Origin: an uncultured bacterium
Lineage (GTDB): Bacteria > Planctomycetota > DG-23 > SLPQ01
Assembly (NCBI GenBank): GCA_937863625.1
Contig: CALMGO010000682.1
Location: 1 to 9,038, forward strand
Length of the DNA stretch: 9,038 nt
Direction: 5' to 3'
The translations under genes were made by a program, and so were the position numbers. Position 1 is the stretch's first letter. Every line of letters starts with the position of its first letter. The notes beneath the pieces were generated by a model. The model was not told the origin of the DNA, did no database searches, and worked only from the letters and a program-made list of their open reading frames with translations. Below are positions 1-5,430 of this stretch, piece by piece.

Positions 1-297
1 TGCCTGCCTCCGCCGTGGCGCGGTCGGGATGACCGTGCCGGTAAGGCCCGATGGAGCGCTTCGCCTCTGCGGCGGCTGGGCAGGGGCCTGAGGAGGGCCG
101 CCCTGGCTGATGCCTATCGCCTTTAGAAACGCCGTTATCTCCTCAGGACGCGCCTTGTAAACCGCGCCTTCATCCTCTTCGGCCTCGCCGCTTTTCTTCA
201 TGCCGCGCTTCTGCTCCTGCTTCACGCGCGCGACGATGTTTATAATGGCGACGATTACGAAGATAATCGGCACCAGCAGTGATACGAGTGTTTCCAT
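1..297 (-). CDS. Small single-pass membrane protein downstream of floA (3' end outside window)
   Basis: Ninety-nine codons are open from an ATG at 297 to the left edge, with no stop seen, so the C-terminus is missing. A GGGAG ribosome-binding site lies about 8 nt upstream. The N-terminus is one hydrophobic segment (about residues 4-24, LVSLLVPIIFVIVAIINIVA). It is followed by a basic then acidic stretch (RVKQEQKRGMKKSGEAEED) and a Pro/Gln/Ala/Arg-rich tail, which looks like a low-complexity cytosolic region. It starts 15 nt after the floA stop and is surely in the same operon. Its place parallels the small gene after floA in Bacillus (yqfB), but I see no sequence basis for homology. The function is unknown; a role with the FloA/NfeD membrane complex is inferred from context only. 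Confidence 0.8.
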   Translation of the reverse strand, partial: METLVSLLVPIIFVIVAIINIVARVKQEQKRGMKKSGEAEEDEGAVYKARPEEITAFLKAIGISQGGPPQAPAQPPQRRSAPSGLTGTVIPTAPRRRQA

Positions 298-312
298 GAC
301 TATTCTCCCGCC

Positions 313-1314
313 CTACTTCTGCGGCTCTCCAGGCTCGGCTATCGACGAACGCATGTCCGTATCGGCCTGGATGTTTTTGAGTTTGTAATAATCCATTATT
401 CCCAGGTTCCCCTCGCGGAAAGCCTGCGCTATCGCCTTCGGCACCTCCGCCTCGGCCAGCACGACCTTTGCGCGGTTCTCCTGCGTCAGCGCTTTCATCT
501 CCTGCTCGCGCGCGTACGCCATCGCCCGGCGCTCCTCGGCCTTGGCCTGCGCTACGCGCTTGTCCGCCTCGGCCTGGTCGGCCTGCAGTTTCGCGCCGAC
601 GTTGTCGCCTACGTCCACGTCTGCGATGTCGATTGAGAGTATCTCAAACGCCGTCCCAGCATCGAGTCCCTTGGCCAGCACCGTCCGCGAAATCATATCC
701 GGATTCTCGATGACCCTCTTGTAACTGGCCGCCGAACCGATCGTCGTCACGATGCCTTCGCCTACGCGCGCTATGATGGTTTCTTCCGTCGCGCCGCCGA
801 CGAGCCTTTCGATATTGGCCCGCACCGTCACGCGCGCCTTGGCCTTGAGCTGAATCCCGTCCATCGCCACCGCGTCGATCGTCTGCCTGCCCTTGGCGGG
901 GTCCGGACAGTCGATGACCTTCGGGTTGACGCTCGTGCGCACTGCGTCCACGATGTCGCGCCCTGCAAGGTCGATGGCCGTTGCCCGCTTCCAGGTCAGC
1001 GGAATATCCGCGCGGTCGGCCGCCACCAGCGCCGCCACGACGTTTCTGACGCGCCCGCTCGCGAGATAGTGCGCCTCCATGTCGCGAATCGTAAATTCAT
1101 CCGCGATCCCCGCCTGTACGGCCGTCACGCGCGCCTCCACTATCACCGACGGGCTCACCTTGCGAAGCGTCATCCCGATAAGGTTGAAAAACCCTATCCC
1201 CGCTCCCGTCGTATACGACTGTATCCACAGCCGGAAGTACTGCGCCACGAGCGCAAATATCGTAATGCCGAAGATCGCCGCGACGATAACAACCAGAATT
1301 ATCGGCCCTTTCAT
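313..1314 (-). CDS. floA: Flotillin-like protein FloA
   Basis: This 333-residue protein is close to the usual bacterial FloA length of about 330. FloA is a scaffold of functional membrane microdomains, anchored to the inner leaflet of the cytoplasmic membrane. The sequence shows an N-terminal hydrophobic segment (about 4-24), an SPFH/PHB-type domain (about 50-230), and an Ala/Glu/Lys/Gln-rich helical region (about 237-300) suited to coiled-coil oligomerisation. The C-terminal block MDYYKLKNIQADTDMRSSIA (308-327) is typical of the family. The ATG has an AAAGGAG site 6 nt upstream. It lies 59 nt after the short NfeD gene and 15 nt before the small membrane protein gene. The NfeD-FloA pairing is widely conserved and supports the call. 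The gene looks intact. Confidence 0.96.
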   Translation of the reverse strand: MKGPIILVVIVAAIFGITIFALVAQYFRLWIQSYTTGAGIGFFNLIGMTLRKVSPSVIVEARVTAVQAGIADEFTIRDMEAHYLASGRVRNVVAALVAADRADIPLTWKRATAIDLAGRDIVDAVRTSVNPKVIDCPDPAKGRQTIDAVAMDGIQLKAKARVTVRANIERLVGGATEETIIARVGEGIVTTIGSAASYKRVIENPDMISRTVLAKGLDAGTAFEILSIDIADVDVGDNVGAKLQADQAEADKRVAQAKAEERRAMAYAREQEMKALTQENRAKVVLAEAEVPKAIAQAFREGNLGIMDYYKLKNIQADTDMRSSIAEPGEPQK

Positions 1315-1373
1315 CTTGACTCCTTTCCTGAGGACGTCCCTATATTTTCACATTTGATAGCTGTCGAAGTTTT

Positions 1374-1856
1374 TCAGGCTTTCTCTCTTACTACCAGCCT
1401 GTTGCCGTCCGTCCGCAGAGCCGTCACCGGCCGCTCCGCGTCGATTATCATACCCTCCGCCACCACGTCCACGCGCTTGCCCTCGATCTCGGCTATCCCC
1501 GCCGGACGGCACATCGTCCGCGTCACGCCCGTCTTGCCCACGTACTGATCGAGCTCCTGCGCCCCGACCCTGTCGTCGTCGGTCGTCTTGTCCCTGCGCT
1601 TGAGCATCATGAGCTTGCCTATCGGCGTATTGGGAAAGAGCTTCACGCCAAGCACTATCTCCAGCGGCAGGAGTATCACTGCTACGATTATGACTGTAAA
1701 GCCGAGTGCCGGCCCATGGCCGAATGCAAAATACACGCTCGCTCCCAGCGTCCCCAGCGCCCCCACTGTCAAAAGCCCGTGCGACGGGATAAAGACCTCC
1801 GCCAGAAGCAGAAATAACCCTATCGCCAGCAGCAGGAATACCCACGTTATCGACAT
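1374..1856 (-). CDS. Short NfeD-family membrane protein (NfeD1b-like)
   Basis: This 160-residue protein has three membrane segments (about 5-22, 27-46, 50-73), a charged linker (KRRDKTTDDDR), and a C-terminal NfeD OB-fold domain (about 103-157; signature VGKTGVTRTMCRPAGIAEI then GKRVDVVAEG). It lacks the ClpP-like protease domain found in the long form. Short NfeD proteins occur with flotillin genes and are thought to work with them at the membrane. I chose the ATG at 1856 because AAAGGA lies 6 nt upstream and the hydrophobic segment begins at once. An in-frame TTG at 1892 would add 12 hydrophilic residues and has no better site. The gene sits 37 nt after the long NfeD gene and 59 nt before floA, clearly one operon. 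Confidence 0.92.
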   Translation of the reverse strand: MSITWVFLLLAIGLFLLLAEVFIPSHGLLTVGALGTLGASVYFAFGHGPALGFTVIIVAVILLPLEIVLGVKLFPNTPIGKLMMLKRRDKTTDDDRVGAQELDQYVGKTGVTRTMCRPAGIAEIEGKRVDVVAEGMIIDAERPVTALRTDGNRLVVREKA

Positions 1857-1893
1857 GCCTTTTCCTTTATGTCCCGCGGTTGGGAAATACAAC

Positions 1894-3426
1894 TCACGCC
1901 TGCCGGGTCTCCCTTACGACTATATTATTGCCCTTCTGCGCGATTACCTCTATACGATTGTCCTTTGCGACAAGGTCGCCTTCCGTAGTGACGTCAAATA
2001 TCTCTCCATCGATAACGGCTCTCCCCGCAGGCCGGAGCATCGTCATCGCCGTGCCGCGCTTGCCTACGAGGTTCTTGCCGCTCGTGACGCCTGCGGCCTC
2101 CCTGTGCGCTATCGCTTCAGGCTTAGGCACGCCAAGGTAAAATAGCCCCACGACAGGCACCTTCGGCAGCAGTTTCGCCAGTAATATCCCCGACACCATC
2201 GCGCCTATCATCGCGCCCACCACGTACGTCGCGCTCTTGAGGAGAAAGTCCATGTCCACCGGCGCCGTCGTTATACCGTTTGGCACGATTACAAGCGCCA
2301 GCCCGAGAAACATCAGCACGAGCCCCGCAAATCCCGTTATGCCGAATCCCGGTATCACAAAAATCTCTATGCCTAAAAGCACCACGCCTACTATGAATAT
2401 GATTATCTCCCAGGATTCCGCCATCCCCGAGAGATACTTGCTGAAGAAAAACGTCGCAAAACATATTATCGCCACCGTCCCCGGCAGCCCGAACCCCGGC
2501 ACCTTGAACTCCATATAAAGCGCCACGAGTCCCACCATCATGATGAGCCCTGACACCGCCGGGTTATTCAAGAACCTCACCAGACTTTCGCTCCAGCTGA
2601 CTTCGAGTGTCGCCACCGTCGCGCCCGTCAGGTCGTATGCCGAGAGGAGCTCGTCCGTGTCCTTCACGATGTGCCGCGCAAAGCCGTATTCGCTTGCCTC
2701 CTTGGCGTTCATCGTGAGTATCCTGCCCTTGGCCACGACCACGCGCTTGGACTGTATCTTGAACCTCTCCGCGTCCTTGAGGCCGGCCAGTTCCGTGTCC
2801 GTCATGAACTTTTTCGTGCCGTCCTCGAACGTCACCTCCGACACCTCTATGTCCGGCGATACCATCGCCTCCGAGAGCGCCTCGGAATAACCGTTCTCCT
2901 GCGCGTACTTGCGAAAGGCGTTTCTGACCGGCGACTGCTCTTTCTCCCCGAGTATCTTGCTGCCTTCCTCGGTCGGCACCACCGGCGCAGCGTCCCCTAT
3001 AGACGCCAGCGGTCCCAGCACTATCTGCTTGGCCCCCATCGCTATCATCGCGCCTGCGCTGTACGCCTTTACCGGCACGTACGCCACCGTCAGCGGAGCC
3101 TCGATGTGGCCTATCTCATCTGTTATCTCCATCGCCGTAATCGCCAGGCCCCCGTACGTGTCTATCTTGAATACGAGTAGCTCCGGCGAGAGCGCCTTCG
3201 ACTCCTCGACCCTGCGCCTGATACTGTCAAAGAGCCCCTGGTCGACAAATCCTTCCACCGGGATGATGACGACGGTCTTTGCCCCTGCCGCGCCTGCAAC
3301 AGCGTTTTCCTGGCCGGAGCACGTGGAGGTGGTTAAGAGGAGAAGTAAGGATAATAGAACGAGACCTGCGGTGGTGCGGATTACTTCAAAAACCGGTGTG
3401 CGTCCCAGATATGCCGCCTTGCGCAT
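1894..3426 (-). CDS. nfeD: Long NfeD-family membrane-bound ClpP-class serine protease
   Basis: This 510-residue protein has the full NfeD architecture. It begins with a signal-like N-terminus (hydrophobic core about 20-33). A ClpP/crotonase-like protease domain follows (about 50-260), then four to five membrane segments (about 287-420), and a C-terminal OB-fold NfeD domain (about 448-508, VGKRGTAMTMLRPAGRAVI). The likely nucleophile is Ser123 in KAYSAGAMIA. The oxyanion-type motif reads DTYGG (89-93), where DTPGG is usual. The partner Lys is not certain: Lys162 and Lys173 are the candidates near the expected distance. Family members cleave hydrophobic membrane-protein segments and are linked to stomatin/flotillin proteins. 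The ATG has GGGAG 8 nt upstream. The gene begins 37 nt after a tRNA-Ala gene on the same strand with no separate promoter visible. Cys36 (TSTC) does not fit a lipobox. Confidence 0.94.
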   Translation of the reverse strand: MRKAAYLGRTPVFEVIRTTAGLVLLSLLLLLTTSTCSGQENAVAGAAGAKTVVIIPVEGFVDQGLFDSIRRRVEESKALSPELLVFKIDTYGGLAITAMEITDEIGHIEAPLTVAYVPVKAYSAGAMIAMGAKQIVLGPLASIGDAAPVVPTEEGSKILGEKEQSPVRNAFRKYAQENGYSEALSEAMVSPDIEVSEVTFEDGTKKFMTDTELAGLKDAERFKIQSKRVVVAKGRILTMNAKEASEYGFARHIVKDTDELLSAYDLTGATVATLEVSWSESLVRFLNNPAVSGLIMMVGLVALYMEFKVPGFGLPGTVAIICFATFFFSKYLSGMAESWEIIIFIVGVVLLGIEIFVIPGFGITGFAGLVLMFLGLALVIVPNGITTAPVDMDFLLKSATYVVGAMIGAMVSGILLAKLLPKVPVVGLFYLGVPKPEAIAHREAAGVTSGKNLVGKRGTAMTMLRPAGRAVIDGEIFDVTTEGDLVAKDNRIEVIAQKGNNIVVRETRQA

Positions 3427-3463
3427 CGCTTAGGCTCCCATTTCTCGATAGGCGCGAAAAAAA

Positions 3464-3539
3464 TGGTGGAGGATAGGGGGTTCGAACCCCTGACCTCTTG
3501 GCTGCCAGCCAAGCGCTCTCCCAGCTGAGCTAATCCCCC
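3464..3539 (-). tRNA. tRNA-Ala (GGC anticodon)
   Basis: The minus strand folds as a complete 76-nt cloverleaf with an encoded CCA end. The acceptor arms GGGGGAT and ATCCTCC pair with one G-U at position 3-70, the classic alanine identity element. The anticodon arm is CTTGG-CTGGCAG-CCAAG, giving anticodon GGC. The D arm contains AGCTCAGCTGGGAGAGC and the T arm is built around GGGGTTCGAACCCC. A run of seven T follows the CCA at once on the minus strand, and the long NfeD gene starts 37 nt downstream. A strong promoter lies about 50 nt upstream. Confidence 0.98.
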
Positions 3540-3587
3540 ACTGGCCTATCGCTATACGCTATCTGCGGCTATTTTATTCTCTTTACG

Positions 3588-3616
3588 AGTATAAAACTCC
3601 CCATTTCTCCTGTCAA
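3588..3616 (-). promoter_or_regulatory. Sigma70-type promoter for tRNA-Ala (and perhaps the nfeD-floA operon)
   Basis: On the minus strand the -35 is TTGACA (3611-3616), the spacer is 17 nt (3594-3610), and the -10 is TATACT (3588-3593). That is a perfect -35, a 5/6 -10 and ideal spacing. Transcription would start near 3581, about 40 nt before the tRNA. The spacer holds GGAGAAATGGGGA, which matches one arm of the nearby palindrome. Confidence 0.85.
3598..3610. repeat. Half-site of the REP-like repeat inside the tRNA promoter spacer
   Basis: The plus strand reads TCCCCATTTCTCC. It is identical over 13 nt to the right arm of the palindrome at 3641-3693 and lies in the same orientation as that arm. 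It falls entirely between the -35 and -10 hexamers of the tRNA promoter. The match is seen directly; whether it is a decayed copy or chance cannot be judged here. Confidence 0.55.
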
Positions 3617-3640
3617 GGCCATTCTTAGCCACCGCCCGCC

Positions 3641-3693
3641 GGGGAAATGGGGACATAATAGCCAGCAAAGCCGCTTTGTGTCCCCATTTCTCC
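3641..3693. repeat. REP-like palindromic element
   Basis: This is an inverted repeat. GAAATGGGGACA (3644-3655) is an exact reverse complement of TGTCCCCATTTC (3679-3690). The stem extends both ways with G-U pairs to roughly 18 bp (3641-3658 with 3676-3693), enclosing a loop of about 17 nt. There is no T tract, so it is not a simple intrinsic terminator. From memory, AAATGGGGACA-type palindromes are dispersed in many genomes and often accompany REP-associated tyrosine transposases (Y1 family). No such transposase is present in the window, so this would be a solitary copy. Confidence 0.6.
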
Positions 3694-3707
3694 GACCCCT
3701 CTGCCGC

Positions 3708-3748
3708 AAAAAAGAAGAGCCCCACGCATGTGCGCGGGGCTCTTCTTT
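3708..3748 (-). terminator. Intrinsic terminator after the 72-codon gene
   Basis: A 13-bp perfect stem (AAAGAAGAGCCCC at 3711-3723 with GGGGCTCTTCTTT at 3736-3748) encloses a 12-nt loop that can pair further (CGC with GCG). Read on the minus strand it is followed by a run of six T (3713-3708, partly within the stem). It begins 14 nt after the stop codon of the small gene at 3763. The plus-strand reading has a weaker pyrimidine tract. Confidence 0.9.
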
Positions 3749-3762
3749 CCTTTCGTCTTCCC

Positions 3763-3981
3763 TCACAGAAAGACCACAAAGTACTGCACTTCGCCGGGGA
3801 TGCCGCTCATGATGATGCCTCCGACGCGCATCTCGCCCGCCTGGAACGCGACAAAGAGCGTCCCCTCGTCCATGCAGTCCTTCGCCGGTCGCCGTTTCTC
3901 CTGCGCGGCAAACTCTGCGCAGGGTGCGAAACGAACGAGCGCTTTTGCGCCACTTTTGAGCCACTCAAGGGCTCGGGCCAT
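3763..3981 (-). CDS. Hypothetical protein, 72 residues
   Basis: I do not recognise this protein. I favour the ATG at 3981 (AAGGGGG 6 nt upstream) because codons from there have the GC-rich third positions of the neighbouring genes. The ten residues before it (CTA, AGA, GCA, AGG codons) do not. An upstream in-frame ATG at 4011 also has a strong site (AAGGAG, spacing 7) and would give 82 residues. The protein is soluble-looking: a basic amphipathic N-terminus (MARALEWLKSGAKALVRF), two cysteines (residues 21 and 39), a central basic patch (QEKRRPAKDC), and a hydrophobic C-terminal half with strand-like segments (GTLFVAF, VGGIIMSGIP, VQYFVVFL). A strong terminator follows 14 nt after the stop. 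No promoter is obvious immediately upstream. Confidence 0.6.
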   Translation of the reverse strand: MARALEWLKSGAKALVRFAPCAEFAAQEKRRPAKDCMDEGTLFVAFQAGEMRVGGIIMSGIPGEVQYFVVFL

Positions 3982-4069
3982 GGCGTTCCCCCTTGCTCTT
4001 AGAACCGACATTGTGTTTCTCCTTCATTAACGGTCTGTGATTGCTGACATCGATTTCCTGCTTTCTCAA
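3965..4069 (-). CDS. Candidate 34-codon ORF with TTG start and strong Shine-Dalgarno
   Basis: The ORF begins at TTG (4069) 6 nt after a near-perfect AAAGGAGGA and ends at 3965. It overlaps the first 17 nt of the 72-codon gene in another frame. The peptide begins MRKQEIDVSNHRPL and continues MKEKHNVGSKSKGERHGPSP, and is very hydrophilic and basic. Its first 14 residues align without gaps to the 19-residue ORF at 4276-4335, with six identities (M1, K3, D7, N10, H11, L14). It could be a small protein, a translational-coupling leader for the downstream gene, or only a leftover Shine-Dalgarno. Codon use does not settle it. Confidence 0.35.
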   Translation of the reverse strand: MRKQEIDVSNHRPLMKEKHNVGSKSKGERHGPSP

Positions 4070-4074
4070 ATCGC

Positions 4075-4083
4075 TCCTCCTTT
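4075..4083 (-). promoter_or_regulatory. Shine-Dalgarno of the 34-codon ORF
   Basis: The minus strand reads AAAGGAGGA, followed by GCGAT and then TTG. This is one of the two best anti-16S matches in the window, yet it serves no obvious long gene. Its surroundings (GAAAGGAGG, then A, then GCGAT) match those of the 19-codon ORF except for one base. Confidence 0.6.
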
Positions 4084-4216
4084 CAAACTGTGCCGGCGCG
4101 TTCGTCGCGTACGGCGGGACGAAAAAAGACAAAAACAAAACGAGTGCTTCCCCTGAATGCCGTGATAATGGTTGCCCGGTTGGAGCCTTTGCGCCCGCGG
4201 GCTGGATGCATGCCGG
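4084..4216. other. Spacer between first terminator and 34-codon ORF
   Basis: I find no gene or promoter with both hexamers here. On the minus strand it contains a T-rich run (GTTTTGTTTTTGTCTTTTTT, about 4140-4121) without a good preceding hairpin, then a CG-rich patch around CGTACG. Transcription of the downstream small gene would have to come from here or by read-through of the upstream terminator. Confidence 0.4.
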
Positions 4217-4247
4217 AAACAAAAAAGGCCGCAGTCATCTTGCGGCC
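4217..4247 (-). terminator. Intrinsic terminator of the 19-codon transcription unit
   Basis: On the minus strand GGCCGCA (4247-4241), a 7-nt loop and TGCGGCC (4233-4227) form a perfect 7-bp GC-rich stem followed by TTTTTTGTTT. It lies 28 nt after the stop of the 19-codon ORF. It could stop transcription fully or act as an attenuator ahead of the small genes at 3763-4069. Confidence 0.88.
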
Positions 4248-4275
4248 GAAGTGTGTCAGTCAGTATGTGTCGATG

Positions 4276-4335
4276 CTACGGCCGCGCGTCCCGGAGGCGC
4301 CAATGGTTCTGGTTGTCATGTCCGTTCTTCTTCAT
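4276..4335 (-). CDS. Candidate 19-codon small protein with its own promoter and terminator
   Basis: The peptide reads MKKNGHDNQNHWRLRDARP. It is highly hydrophilic, with one Trp, two His and five Lys/Arg, and has no membrane segment. The ATG at 4335 is 7 nt after the GGAGG core of AAAGGAGGTG; an adjacent ATG at 4338 would add one Met at only 4 nt spacing. A good promoter lies about 60 nt upstream and an intrinsic terminator begins 28 nt after the stop, so the whole unit is about 170 nt. The peptide has no run of one codon type like an amino-acid-biosynthesis leader. Alternatives are a regulatory leader peptide with attenuator, or an sRNA whose ribosome-binding-like sequence is incidental. I do not recognise a family. 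Confidence 0.5.
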   Translation of the reverse strand: MKKNGHDNQNHWRLRDARP

Positions 4336-4340
4336 CATCG

Positions 4341-4350
4341 CACCTCCTTT
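4341..4350 (-). promoter_or_regulatory. Very strong Shine-Dalgarno of the 19-codon ORF
   Basis: The minus strand reads AAAGGAGGTG, essentially the full anti-16S complement, followed by CG and two consecutive ATG codons. It favours real translation of a very short ORF. Confidence 0.75.
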
Positions 4351-4392
4351 CCGCTAGCCGTGTATGTCAATTCTTTCTCAAACGCGGCGCAT

Positions 4393-4420
4393 ATTCTATA
4401 GCGCACTCAAACACTGTCAA
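4393..4420 (-). promoter_or_regulatory. Sigma70-type promoter of the small transcription unit
   Basis: On the minus strand the -35 is TTGACA (4415-4420), the spacer is 16 nt, and the -10 is TAGAAT (4393-4398). The start would be near 4386, leaving a leader of about 50 nt before the ATG. The -10 region is flanked by an imperfect dyad (GCGCTATA and TATGCGC), a possible operator. GTTTGAG occurs once upstream and once downstream of the -10. Confidence 0.75.
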
Positions 4421-4504
4421 ATAAAAAACTCTCCTTTGACTGCAAGATTATTTCATTCTCCAAATCATGTGCGCTACACTTCGTCCCCTGCCTCTCCGCG
4501 GCCC

Positions 4505-4533
4505 TTGTCTTCCCCGGCGCTCACTGTCATAAT
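4505..4533 (+). promoter_or_regulatory. Probable sigma70-type promoter for the nitrilase-glycosidase pair
   Basis: TTGTCT (4505-4510), a 17-nt spacer and CATAAT (4528-4533) match the -35 at 4/6 and the -10 at 5/6. The predicted start near 4540 leaves a leader of about 35 nt before the ATG at 4576. It is divergent from the small-unit promoter about 85 nt away. Confidence 0.55.
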
Positions 4534-4575
4534 GGCGCGGTCACAAGATGTCGCGTAAACCGAAAGGATTGCCCA

Positions 4576-5412
4576 ATGGACAAACTGGTAATCGGCGTCT
4601 TCCAGGGGCACTGTGTTGACGGCGACCTCCCTGCCAATATCGCCCGCACCGAAAAGGTCATCGACGAGGCCGCCGAAAGAGGCTGTGATTTCGTCTGCCT
4701 GCCGGAGGTCTTCTTGTCCGGCATGGGAGTTGAAATCCAGAAGAGCTCCGCCATGACTCTCGACGACCCGCGCCTCCTCTCGCTGGCCGCCCGCGCCGCA
4801 GACCGCGGCGTCGTCACCCTGGTCGGCCTCACCGAAAAGCGCGGCAAGAGATTCGCCGTCACCGAGGCCATCCTTGCCGACGGCCGTGTCGCCGGTCACT
4901 ACACCAAGACCATGCCCACCGAAACCGATTGGGATCTAATGCAGTTCCACGACGACGACCTCCCGGTGTTTACCGCCAGGGGCGTCACCTTCGGCGTCAT
5001 CATCTGCCACGACTCATCTTTCCCCGAGGTCGCCGCCACGCTCGCCTGGAAGGGCGCGCGCATTATCTTCAGCCCCCATTACAACGGCCTGCCCCGCGAC
5101 CGCATGGATTCGCACCGCATTCTCGTTCGAAATAACCACGTCGGCATCGCCGCCCACTACAATGTCATCGTCGCCCGCTCCAATGTCGTCGGACATTGGC
5201 CCGAGCGCGACTCCTACGGCTACGGCGACAGCGCGGTCTTCGGCCCTGACGGCGCGCCCCTTGTCGAGGCCGGTCTTTTCAAGGAGACGCTCATAACCGT
5301 CGACGTCGCGCCGTACCTCTCCGGCGTCGACTGGCGAAGCCGCACGGAGATGCGCCCGGCCGTCATCGACCAACTCCACTCAGCGGCCGCCGCCGCCCTC
5401 AAGGCGAAATAA
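4576..5412 (+). CDS. Carbon-nitrogen hydrolase (nitrilase superfamily)
   Basis: This 278-residue protein has the usual single-domain length of the superfamily, whose members hydrolyse amide or carbamoyl C-N bonds through a Glu-Lys-Cys triad. All three residues are visible: Glu44 in CLPEVFLSG, Lys111 in HYTKTMPTETD, and Cys144 in IICHDSSFPE. The later HYN and RNNHVGIAAHYNVIVARSN (185-203) blocks and the YGYGDSAVFGPDG strand region are also typical. There is no signal peptide, so it should be cytosolic. The ATG has AAGGA 7 nt upstream. The downstream glycosidase-like gene begins 18 nt after the stop, so the two are probably co-transcribed. The substrate cannot be told from sequence; an N-carbamoyl or aliphatic amidase role is possible, and an amide released from a glycan is an inference from the neighbour. 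Confidence 0.92.
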   Translation: MDKLVIGVFQGHCVDGDLPANIARTEKVIDEAAERGCDFVCLPEVFLSGMGVEIQKSSAMTLDDPRLLSLAARAADRGVVTLVGLTEKRGKRFAVTEAILADGRVAGHYTKTMPTETDWDLMQFHDDDLPVFTARGVTFGVIICHDSSFPEVAATLAWKGARIIFSPHYNGLPRDRMDSHRILVRNNHVGIAAHYNVIVARSNVVGHWPERDSYGYGDSAVFGPDGAPLVEAGLFKETLITVDVAPYLSGVDWRSRTEMRPAVIDQLHSAAAAALKAK

Positions 5413-5430
5413 CAACTACGGAGGCCTCGC

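Noticed and set aside
1857..1892. Upstream TTG start for the short NfeD gene
   Set aside because: It adds 12 hydrophilic residues before the membrane segment and bypasses a good AAAGGA site for the ATG at 1856.
3310..3330. Lipoprotein cleavage site at Cys36 (TSTC) of the long NfeD protein
   Set aside because: The residues before the Cys lack the Leu at -3 and Gly/Ala/Ser at -1 of a lipobox, so an ordinary signal sequence is likelier.
3569..3964. 131-residue minus-strand ORF
   Set aside because: It is Arg/Gly/His-rich as expected from a shifted frame, runs through the terminator at 3708-3748 and overlaps the better-supported 72-codon gene.
3965..4222. 85-residue reading of the frame that contains the 34-codon ORF
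   Set aside because: Its start lies inside the T tract of the first terminator with no ribosome-binding site; the TTG at 4069 behind AAAGGAGGA is far better.
4365..4370. Second TTGACA on the minus strand
   Set aside because: It lies downstream of the likely transcription start and the matching -10 position falls on the Shine-Dalgarno, with no AT-rich hexamer.
4041..4424. Plus-strand ORFs across the intergenic region
   Set aside because: They have no ribosome-binding site, low-complexity Ser/Arg-rich products, and run antisense through a promoter and terminators.
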